This document shows positions 1-4,613 of a stretch of DNA of 5,520 nucleotides, piece after piece. Below the pieces are notes generated by a model, which made no database searches, had not been told where the DNA came from, and was given only the letters and a program-made list of their open reading frames with translations. Position numbers and translations under genes: made by a program. The stretch comes from Bdellovibrio sp. (GTDB lineage Bacteria; Bdellovibrionota; Bdellovibrionia; Bdellovibrionales; Bdellovibrionaceae): assembly GCA_003176075.1 (NCBI GenBank), contig PSRN01000298.1:1-5520 (forward strand), written 5' to 3'. The stretch's first letter is position 1. Each line of letters opens with the position of its first letter.

Positions 1-377
1 GCGTTTTGTTGACTTTCCACTTCGGTCTTGCGCTTTTCGAGACCGAGAATGCGCTCATCTCGTTGACGGAGTTCATGATCCCGCTCGACCAGCCGCCTCT
101 CGTAGTCCTGCCGTATATTTTGCTTTTGCAGGTTGGCATCCGTCAGTTGGGTCTCGAAGACCTTCACCTGCACCTGAAGGTTTTGGTTCCTTTCAAGATT
201 TTCCTTGTTTTGAATTTCCAGGGCGTGAAACCGATTCTGCAAATCACTTCTCTCTCGTTGATTCTGGCGGGAGTTTCGGTGGAGCAGCCAAAAAAGGACC
301 ACAACCAAGGCGCTGGTCACCATTGACAAGAGAGGAAAAAATGAGGGCGGTAAACTCGCGATGAATTCATCCATCAT
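1..377 (-). CDS. membrane-anchored coiled-coil protein, N-terminal part, possibly RmuC-like (partial)
   Basis: An open minus-strand frame starts at ATG 377 (a second ATG follows directly at 374) and stays open to the window edge, giving 125 visible codons with the 3' end missing. Residues about 12-33 are a hydrophobic segment (FFPLLSMVTSALVVVLFWLL) followed by basic residues, as in an N-terminal membrane anchor with a cytoplasmic remainder. From about residue 35 on, the protein is charged and rich in Gln, Glu, Arg and Leu with heptad-like spacing, which indicates a long coiled coil. Anchor plus coiled coil is the usual N-terminal layout of RmuC, a nuclease-fold protein that limits inversions between short repeats, but this part of RmuC is poorly conserved and the diagnostic C-terminal domain is outside the window. 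Other anchored coiled-coil proteins remain possible. Only a weak ribosome site (GAAGA) precedes the start. The gene is divergent from the hydrolase gene on its right. Confidence 0.75.
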   Translation of the reverse strand, partial: MMDEFIASLPPSFFPLLSMVTSALVVVLFWLLHRNSRQNQRERSDLQNRFHALEIQNKENLERNQNLQVQVKVFETQLTDANLQKQNIRQDYERRLVERDHELRQRDERILGLEKRKTEVESQQN

Positions 378-386
378 TGATCTTCG

Positions 387-415
387 AGTGAAGCACTGAA
401 AAAAAGACCTGTCAA
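387..415 (-). promoter_or_regulatory. weak candidate promoter for the coiled-coil gene
   Basis: On the minus strand a perfect TTGACA (415-410) is followed after 17 bases by TTCACT (392-387), which matches the -10 consensus at only three of six positions. The implied transcription start near 380 would lie almost on the ATG at 377, giving a nearly leaderless message. The -35 match and spacing are seen directly; use as a promoter is inference. Confidence 0.2.
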
Positions 416-506
416 AGTCTTGCTCAACGAAGACCTCCGGGTGTGTGGAAAAGTGCTGCTTGTGTGCCTGGACGGGCCCCTAAAGATGTCGTAGTCTAAT
501 GAGTAC

Positions 507-1529
507 ATGGTTGGTCTAGAGACACACCTTAAGATCATGCTTTGGAATGTTGAAAATCTCTTTCTTCTCTCGGACCAGCTCCTGCGGCCTGAACAATTAA
601 AGTTGGATGAGATCCAATGGCAGAAGCTCTCGAATTCGATCTATTCGAACAAGAGTCTTGCCAAGACCAAGGCCCTGGCTGAGGTCATCAGAATCGAAAA
701 TCCGGACCTTATTCTACTTTGTGAAGTCGGCGGACTGGAAAGCCTGCAGAACTTCAACCGCCTTTTTCTGGGTGACCGTTATTCGCCGGCTTTGCTGGAG
801 GGAAATTCGGATCGCAGCATCGATGTGGGATTTCTCACGCGACGAGGGGTCGGATTTTATTTCGATTTAGTTTCGAACAAGAACCGCGTGATCAAATATA
901 TCCATCCCGATGATCGGGATTCCGAATCCCCAAGGACCCACCGATTTTCACGGGACGCCGCCGAGTTGCACTTGTTTTTGGACGACAGGGAAAAACCTTT
1001 CTTGATTTTCCTGTTGACCCATTTGAAGTCGCAGTTGGACCCGGACCACATTGATCCCATGGGCTTTGAGCGGCGCCAAGCCGAGTTCGAGGCCTTATTG
1101 TCCATCTACGAGGATCTTCGTCGCCGATTCGCCAAGAATCCCGTACCGATCGCCGTGTGCGGAGATTTTAACGGCAATGCGGGCCCGGTGAACACCGATC
1201 GGGAATTTCAAATGCTGTACCAAACAACGAAGCTTGAGGACGTCTGCGAATTGGCCAAGGTCCTTATCCGGGAGCGGGCGACTTATTATCAAGTGGGCCG
1301 TTCGCCGGGGAGTGAAGGCCGGCAAATTGATTATTGTTTCTTGTCTCCTGAATTGAAACCCCACCTGGTGAAGGAGTCGGTGAGGGTTTTCCGTTACAAG
1401 GATGAAGACGGCTTTCCTCTGGATCCGCCAAGCACCATGGAGGCCAAGTTGAAACTGCCGTCCGATCACTATCCGCTGCTGTTTGAATTGGTGAACCTGC
1501 CGATGATTCCGTCGAAGGTCTCGTCCTGA
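507..1529 (+). CDS. endonuclease/exonuclease/phosphatase (EEP) family hydrolase
   Basis: This 340-residue protein carries the ordered motifs of the EEP superfamily (DNase I / exonuclease III / inositol phosphatase fold). They are LWNVENLF (12-19, metal-site Asn14), LLCEV (70-74, metal-ligand Glu73), RSIDVGFL (103-110), SRDAAELHL (148-156), LTHLKS (170-175, catalytic His172), CGDFNGN (218-224, Asp220 and Asn222), QIDYCFLS (273-280) and SDHYPLLF (319-326, Asp320-His321). All key residues are present, so an active Mg-dependent phosphodiesterase or phosphatase is expected; the substrate cannot be told. No signal peptide is visible, so it is probably cytoplasmic. The start is uncertain: ATG 507 has no clear ribosome site, and ATG 537 (Met11) lies right before the first motif, as in many relatives. 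A TCTAAT element at 495-500 would place a transcript start near 507, fitting either a leaderless message or initiation at 537. It is upstream of and co-directional with apaG, but repeats and a candidate promoter separate them. Confidence 0.9.
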   Translation: MVGLETHLKIMLWNVENLFLLSDQLLRPEQLKLDEIQWQKLSNSIYSNKSLAKTKALAEVIRIENPDLILLCEVGGLESLQNFNRLFLGDRYSPALLEGNSDRSIDVGFLTRRGVGFYFDLVSNKNRVIKYIHPDDRDSESPRTHRFSRDAAELHLFLDDREKPFLIFLLTHLKSQLDPDHIDPMGFERRQAEFEALLSIYEDLRRRFAKNPVPIAVCGDFNGNAGPVNTDREFQMLYQTTKLEDVCELAKVLIRERATYYQVGRSPGSEGRQIDYCFLSPELKPHLVKESVRVFRYKDEDGFPLDPPSTMEAKLKLPSDHYPLLFELVNLPMIPSKVSS

Positions 1530-1547
1530 GCTCACTTGACTTGCACC

Positions 1548-1575
1548 CGTGGCGACTTCGCCGCCCACGCTACCC
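1548..1575 (-). repeat. dispersed hairpin repeat, diverged copy A
   Basis: These 28 bases match 1603-1630 at 25 of 28 positions. On the minus strand the core reads GGCGGCGAAGTCGCC, related to the GCCGAAGGC core of the 31-bp array at 4398-4552 but in the opposite orientation. The plus strand can form a short hairpin (GGCGA / TCGCC). It begins 18 bases after the stop of the EEP gene, so it could lie in that transcript's 3' end. Membership of the same repeat family is inference from the shared core. Confidence 0.6.
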
Positions 1576-1602
1576 GCTGAGCTGGCCCGCTGAACTGATG
1601 CA

Positions 1603-1630
1603 CGTGTCGCCTTCGCCGCCCACGCTTCCC
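1603..1630 (-). repeat. dispersed hairpin repeat, diverged copy B
   Basis: This is the second copy of the 28-base element at 1548-1575, differing at three positions and in the same orientation, with start points 55 bases apart. Its minus-strand core is GGCGGCGAAGGCGACAC, which contains the CGAAGGC core of the 31-bp array. The stretch between the two copies also has a short direct repeat of CCCGCTGA. Copy B ends just upstream of the candidate apaG promoter. Confidence 0.6.
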
Positions 1631-1631
1631 A

Positions 1632-1660
1632 TTGACTCTGGCAAAGGCTTTTTTTATTGT
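1632..1660 (+). promoter_or_regulatory. candidate promoter for apaG
   Basis: TTGACT (1632-1637) is followed after exactly 17 bases by TATTGT (1655-1660), matching the sigma-70 consensus at five and four of six positions. The implied start near 1667 is only about three bases before the apaG ATG at 1670, so the message would be nearly leaderless unless translation begins at the internal ATG 1688. Confidence 0.4.
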
Positions 1661-1669
1661 GGCAAGGTT

Positions 1670-2059
1670 ATGCCTGTACAGAAGCGAATGAATCCGAAGT
1701 TCAGCATCTCGGTCAGCGTGGCCTACAATGATCAGGAATCGAGGCCGGTGGAAAATTATCATTTCTTTTCTTATCGCATCCGGATCACCAATTCAGGTTC
1801 TTTTCCGGCGCAGTTGATGAGCCGGCACTGGATTATCACCGATGCCGAAGGTCGGGTGGAAGAAGTCCGCGGCGCCGGCGTGGTCGGAGTGCAGCCCCGA
1901 ATTTTGCCCGGCAAATCCTATGAGTATGAAAGTTTTTGTCCTTTGAATTCGTCCTCCGGTAGCATGCGTGGTTTTTACCAGATGGTCGACGACCAAGGTG
2001 AATCGTTTCAAATCGAAATTCCTGAATTTTATTTAATCGCGCCCGAGGCGTTGCACTAA
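1670..2059 (+). CDS. apaG: ApaG protein (DUF525 / ApaG domain)
   Basis: The 129-residue product covers the whole ApaG domain (E. coli ApaG is about 125 residues). Recognisable segments are YRIRITN (35-41), LMSRHWIITD (49-58), EVRGAGVVGVQP (65-76), a Pro-Gly at 80-81, GSMRGFYQM (97-105) and the C-terminal IPEFYLIAP. The family has an immunoglobulin-like beta-sandwich fold. Its exact role is unsettled; in enterobacteria the gene sits with apaH (diadenosine tetraphosphatase) and ksgA, a context absent here. The frame is open upstream to 1541, but that extension is repeat-derived and unlike ApaG, so ATG 1670 was chosen; ATG 1688 is an alternative that would still keep the domain. AAGG lies only two bases before 1670, too close for a normal ribosome site. 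The gene is convergent with pcp, with 32 bases between the stop codons. Confidence 0.93.
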   Translation: MPVQKRMNPKFSISVSVAYNDQESRPVENYHFFSYRIRITNSGSFPAQLMSRHWIITDAEGRVEEVRGAGVVGVQPRILPGKSYEYESFCPLNSSSGSMRGFYQMVDDQGESFQIEIPEFYLIAPEALH

Positions 2060-2091
2060 GCGGGTGCTGGGATCCCGACCGCCCCTTCGCT

Positions 2092-2769
2092 TCAATGCTC
2101 TGTGGAGGTGGCGAAGGCACCGACCAAGTACCTCGGAGCAAGTCGCAGGATCTCTTTCACACAATCTCTCATCTGCGAGAGCCTCACTGGCTCCGCTGGA
2201 TCTGAATGATCCGCAAGCTGCGGCAGATGGACAAATAGAACCCATGGGATCTTCAAGCGAGACTGGGCGTGCAGGACGCGAAAGTAAAGTTCGTTGCACA
2301 CATAAGCGCCGGCCGAGGTGGAAAGTTCCACCGGGAATTTTTGATCGCGCAATTTCCGGTAAATCGTGCGGACCGAAAGTGGATTGATATGGGCTGCCGG
2401 GGCCGTTTTGAGAATCTTTTTTTCGATCTGTACCCGATGGGCCTCGTCGGGGAGTTCGCAGTCCGCCCAATTGAGCGCCACCTGTTCCAGTGAAATTTTG
2501 CGGCGTCCGGAGGCTTGGCCGAGCATCAGGAGACCCTGGTATTTCTTCTGATAAAGCTTGCGGCGGAGAATTTGAAAAGAGCGTCCGTACTCGACCGGCA
2601 GAGTCAGCACGTCGACAGCCAGCCCAGCGCGAGTCGGCCCAGCGTTCGTTTCGGATTTCAGCATTGCTAATAGCTTTTCGCTGACATTGTCTGTATTTCC
2701 AGCAAAGGGGAGAAACCCGGTGACCAGGGTAGGGGAAAGTGGCGTGCGCGATCGATCAATTTCCCACAT
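2092..2769 (-). CDS. pcp: pyroglutamyl-peptidase I (pyrrolidone-carboxylate peptidase, family C15)
   Basis: This cytoplasmic cysteine peptidase removes N-terminal pyroglutamate from peptides. The 225-residue product shows LVTGFLPFAGN (15-25, the family's N-terminal VTGFxPF motif), LPVEY (57-61), GQASGRRKISLEQVALN (84-100, catalytic Glu95), STSAGAYVCNELYF (150-163, catalytic Cys158) and VLFVHLP (177-183, catalytic His181), so the catalytic triad is complete. Usual length is 200-220 residues. The last residues, 216-224 (VGAFATSTE), are encoded by a copy of the dispersed repeat at 2099-2124, so the natural end was probably about ten residues earlier. A purine-rich ribosome site (AAGGG) lies about nine bases before ATG 2769. 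It is the third gene after fkbp and pdxH, but a 90-base gap with a good promoter suggests it can be transcribed on its own. Confidence 0.93.
   Translation of the reverse strand: MWEIDRSRTPLSPTLVTGFLPFAGNTDNVSEKLLAMLKSETNAGPTRAGLAVDVLTLPVEYGRSFQILRRKLYQKKYQGLLMLGQASGRRKISLEQVALNWADCELPDEAHRVQIEKKILKTAPAAHINPLSVRTIYRKLRDQKFPVELSTSAGAYVCNELYFRVLHAQSRLKIPWVLFVHLPQLADHSDPAEPVRLSQMRDCVKEILRLAPRYLVGAFATSTEH
2099..2124 (+). repeat. single repeat copy forming the 3' end of pcp
   Basis: These 26 bases match the first 26 bases of the 31-bp unit at 4398-4552 with two differences (T for C at 2103, G for C at 2111). The second difference breaks one pair of the GGTGCC / GGCACC hairpin stem. It lies inside the minus-strand pcp frame and encodes residues 216-224, ending five bases before the stop codon. 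It sits at the convergent apaG/pcp junction, where a hairpin might affect 3' ends of either message; no T-tract is present, so it is not called a terminator. Confidence 0.8.
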
Positions 2770-2800
2770 GGCTCATATCCCTTCCCTGATACTGTAACTG

Positions 2801-2829
2801 ATTATAGGGTATGGTTAAGGCAATGTGAC
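2801..2829 (-). promoter_or_regulatory. probable promoter for pcp
   Basis: On the minus strand a perfect TATAAT (2806-2801) lies 17 bases downstream of GTCACA (2829-2824), which matches TTGACA at four of six positions. The predicted start near 2794 gives a leader of about 25 bases containing the AAGGG ribosome site of pcp. This lies in the 90-base gap between pdxH and pcp, so pcp may be expressed separately from fkbp-pdxH. Confidence 0.5.
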
Positions 2830-2841
2830 CCGCAAAAAGTA

Positions 2842-2861
2842 CCTGGAACCTCCTGGAACCT
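2842..2861. repeat. perfect tandem decamer (2 x CCTGGAACCT)
   Basis: Two exact 10-base copies of CCTGGAACCT abut each other and overlap the pdxH stop codon (2860-2862). They lie immediately after pdxH in the transcribed direction and upstream of the candidate pcp promoter. One helical turn per copy would put both on the same DNA face; any function is unknown. Confidence 0.7.
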
Positions 2862-3486
2862 ACGGACTGCGCATGAATTTGCGCCAAGGGCCGGAGAGTG
2901 ACGCTCGCTCGTAGCAGTATCGTTCATGGAGCCGCCCTAGCTTGCCGAACCAGAATTCAACAGCCAAAGGAAGTAAGCGAAAACCACCCCACCGTTCGGG
3001 GCAGGGGACGTCTTTTCCCGCAAATTTTTCTGTGTATTCCTCCACTCGCTTTTCTAACCAAGCGGAGTTGGGGATTTCTTGGCTTTGCAGGGAGGCCCAA
3101 GCTCCAATCTGGCTCAGGCGCGGTCGAGTCGAAAAATAGTTTTCGTTTTCCTGTCGTGAGAGCCGTTCAACTGTTCCTGAAACGCGGATTTGTTGTTCGA
3201 GCTGGGGCCAAAAAAAGAGCAAGGCCGCGGGTGGATTTTGCGCCAGCTCTTTGGATTTTTCGCTTTCGTAATTGGTAAAAAAGGAAAAACCAGCGGCGCC
3301 AGGGCCCTTGGTGTCTCTGAGTAAATCTGTGGGCGTCTCCTTGAGTAAAACAATCCGAACGCTTGGGATTCCATCCGCGGAGGCAGTGGCTAAACTCATC
3401 GCCGAAGGATCGAGGATCCCAGCCTTTGCAGCATTTTCAAATTGCACCGCAAAGGCTTTGAGGGGATCGTCGACGAATTCAAACAT
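2860..3486 (-). CDS. pdxH: pyridoxamine/pyridoxine 5'-phosphate oxidase
   Basis: PdxH is an FMN enzyme that oxidises pyridoxine or pyridoxamine 5'-phosphate to pyridoxal 5'-phosphate, the final or salvage step of vitamin B6 cofactor synthesis in the cytoplasm. The 208-residue product has SVRIVLLKE (42-50, FMN phosphate contacts), FSFFTNYESEKSKEL (67-81), FFWPQLEQQIRVSG (91-104), STRPRLSQIGAW (119-130), RWGGFRLLPLAVEFW (165-179) and RLHER (185-189), matching the family in order. Compared with E. coli PdxH (218 residues) it lacks the N-terminal LRREY segment and has an insertion of about ten residues after RIVLLKE. No in-frame ATG, GTG or TTG was found immediately upstream. The start is preceded by seven A bases (eight with the A of ATG) with no Shine-Dalgarno sequence, and lies 22 bases after the FKBP stop, which suggests an operon and coupled or A-rich-leader initiation. 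Confidence 0.93.
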   Translation of the reverse strand: MFEFVDDPLKAFAVQFENAAKAGILDPSAMSLATASADGIPSVRIVLLKETPTDLLRDTKGPGAAGFSFFTNYESEKSKELAQNPPAALLFFWPQLEQQIRVSGTVERLSRQENENYFSTRPRLSQIGAWASLQSQEIPNSAWLEKRVEEYTEKFAGKDVPCPERWGGFRLLPLAVEFWFGKLGRLHERYCYERASLSGPWRKFMRSP

Positions 3487-3508
3487 TTTTTTTATTGACG
3501 GGGTCGAG

Positions 3509-4252
3509 CTATTTTTTCTTTACGCCCGCCTTCTCCTTGGAGCCTTCTTTAGCATCTTTTTTGACGATATCAAGAAGTTCCACATCGAACACCAGCACGG
3601 AATTGCCTGGAATACCGGGACGGTCAGCCGGGCCATAACCCAGTTCAGGTGGAATGAAGAGTTTGGCTTTGGTGCCGACTTTCATACTGGTCAAAGCCTC
3701 TGTCCATCCCTTGATCACTTGGCTCACCGGAAATTCTGCGGGTTGGCCGCGGTCGTAGGAGCTGTCGAATACTTTCCCGTCAATCAGTGCTCCCTTATAG
3801 TGGGCTTTGACCACGTCCTCATTGGTGGGAGTCTTGCCAGAGCCTTCTGATTCAATCTTGACCTGCAATCCGGAAGGGAAAACCTTGATTCCGGGAGCCG
3901 CTTTGTTTTGTTCGAGGAAGGCAACCCCTTTCTTCTTGTTCTCTTCCGCGGCGGCCTGCTGCTTCTTGTTCATCATTTCCTGCAGCTTTTGCAGGGCCTG
4001 TTGGATTTCCTCGGGCTTGAGGCGTGACGGCTTTCCTTCAAGGACATCCTTGATGGAGATCGCCAAAGCATCCTTATCCAGTTCAATATTTTGGTTCTTC
4101 AGGTTGGTTCCGATCTGCTGGCCAATGGCGTAGCTGGCCCGCGAATTGTCAGAATCCAACTTTGGCTTTTTTTCGCAGCCCAAAGAAACCAGGAGGGTGC
4201 TCGCCAGCCCCAGTCCGAGAACTTTTTGAATTGCGTAACTTTTCTTCATCAT
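3509..4252 (-). CDS. FKBP-type peptidyl-prolyl cis-trans isomerase, FkpA/Mip-like, probable lipoprotein
   Basis: The 247-residue protein begins with a basic n-region and hydrophobic core (MMKKSYAIQKVLGLGLASTL), then LVSLGC with Cys26. This resembles a lipobox, though Ser at -3 is not the usual Leu; Glu follows Cys, with no inner-membrane Asp signal, so export and outer-membrane anchoring are likely. Residues about 36-125 form the helical FKBP_N dimerisation domain (YAIGQQIGTNLK at 41-52, then Gln/Lys/Glu-rich helices). Residues about 126-230 are the FKBP catalytic domain: GLQVKI, AHYKGALIDGKVFDSSYDRG (150-169), VIKGWTEAL (179-187), FIPPELGYG (199-207) and LVFDVELLDI (220-229). Tyr152, Phe162, Asp163, Val179, Ile180, Trp183, Tyr206 and Phe222 fit the active pocket. 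A lysine-rich tail (231-247) follows. The likely role is a folding catalyst in the periplasm. It is the first gene of the fkbp-pdxH-pcp cluster and has a strong ribosome site. Confidence 0.93.
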   Translation of the reverse strand: MMKKSYAIQKVLGLGLASTLLVSLGCEKKPKLDSDNSRASYAIGQQIGTNLKNQNIELDKDALAISIKDVLEGKPSRLKPEEIQQALQKLQEMMNKKQQAAAEENKKKGVAFLEQNKAAPGIKVFPSGLQVKIESEGSGKTPTNEDVVKAHYKGALIDGKVFDSSYDRGQPAEFPVSQVIKGWTEALTSMKVGTKAKLFIPPELGYGPADRPGIPGNSVLVFDVELLDIVKKDAKEGSKEKAGVKKK

Positions 4253-4261
4253 ATCGTAGTG

Positions 4262-4267
4262 CTCCTT
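4262..4267 (-). promoter_or_regulatory. strong ribosome binding site of the FKBP gene
   Basis: AAGGAG on the minus strand lies nine bases before ATG 4252, which fixes that ATG (rather than the following one at 4249) as the likely start. It is the only near-perfect Shine-Dalgarno sequence found in the window. Confidence 0.8.
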
Positions 4268-4286
4268 TTTTGCATGAACTTAAATA

Positions 4287-4303
4287 TTCGAAACTATTTC
4301 GAA
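4287..4303. promoter_or_regulatory. 17-bp perfect palindrome upstream of the FKBP gene, candidate operator
   Basis: TTCGAAA - CTA - TTTCGAA is a perfect inverted repeat with 7-base arms and a 3-base centre. It lies 35 bases upstream of the FKBP start, next to an A/T tract (4302-4310). On the minus strand it is followed directly by TATTTA (4286-4281), a poor -10-like hexamer, and preceded by TTTTTT (4309-4304), so it could fill the 17-base spacer of an activator-dependent promoter. The symmetry is seen directly; the operator role is inference. Confidence 0.45.
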
Positions 4304-4367
4304 AAAAAAATAAATTCCTTTTTTGTTTGTCGCTGTGATTTTTGCCCCTTGTCAGATTAAAGTCAGC

Positions 4368-4394
4368 ACTATTCAGAACTATTCCAAACTATTC
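4368..4394. repeat. three ACTATTC heptamers at exact 10-bp spacing
   Basis: ACTATTC occurs at 4368-4374, 4378-4384 and 4388-4394, each start ten bases after the last. A related ACTATTTC lies inside the palindrome (4293-4300). Helical phasing upstream of the FKBP gene suggests a protein-binding site. It directly abuts the 31-bp repeat array, so it may instead belong to the array's flank. Confidence 0.6.
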
Positions 4395-4397
4395 ATG

Positions 4398-4552
4398 TCT
4401 GCGGAGGTGCCGAAGGCACCGACTTGGATCTGCGAAGGTGCCGAAGGCACCGACTTGGATCTGCGAAGGTGCCGAAGGCACCGACTTGGATCTGCGGAGG
4501 TGCCGAAGGCACCGACTTGGATCTGCGGAGGTGCCGAAGGCACCGACTTGGA
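4398..4552 (+). repeat. five-copy 31-bp tandem repeat array
   Basis: Five abutting 31-base units (4398-4428, 4429-4459, 4460-4490, 4491-4521, 4522-4552) are identical except for one G/A site at unit position 7 (order G, A, A, G, G). Each unit holds a hairpin GGTGCC-GAA-GGCACC at unit positions 9-23, followed by GACTTGGA. There are no spacers. Related single copies occur at 2099-2124 and 5499-5520, and more diverged ones at 1548-1575 and 1603-1630. Neither the unit nor its reverse complement contains a stop codon across unit junctions in any frame. The array occupies much of the 361-base divergent gap between the FKBP and transporter genes; no further gene is visible in that gap. Four of five units could pair with neighbours as well as within themselves. 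Function is unknown; a REP-like mobile or structural element is the best inference. Confidence 0.95.
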
Positions 4553-4613
4553 AAGTTCAGAGAGGTGCAGAAAAGAGCTGCCTGGTGGATCTAAATCTGT
4601 CAGGCTGCTGGCG

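Noticed and set aside
6..326. 106-residue plus-strand frame at the left end
   Set aside because: It is antisense to the coiled-coil gene, whose frame has a sensible anchor and heptad pattern; the plus-strand frame has no motif.
1095..1568. 157-residue minus-strand frame opposite the EEP gene
   Set aside because: It is the shadow of a gene with clear conserved catalytic motifs and has no recognisable domain.
1641..1660. Intrinsic terminator of the EEP gene at the T-run 1649-1655
   Set aside because: No inverted repeat immediately precedes the T-run; the same bases fit a promoter for apaG better.
1541..1669. N-terminal extension of ApaG from ATG 1541
   Set aside because: The extra 43 codons run through repeat copies and the candidate promoter and do not resemble ApaG; the domain fits a start at 1670 or 1688.
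2060..2091. Bidirectional terminator between apaG and pcp
   Set aside because: Only a small GGGATCCC palindrome is present in the 32-base gap and there is no T-tract on either strand.
3272..3850. 192-residue plus-strand frame across pdxH and the FKBP gene
   Set aside because: It spans two well-identified minus-strand genes and has no motif of its own.
4398..4552. CRISPR array
   Set aside because: The 31-bp units abut with no spacers of unique sequence, and no cas gene is in the window.
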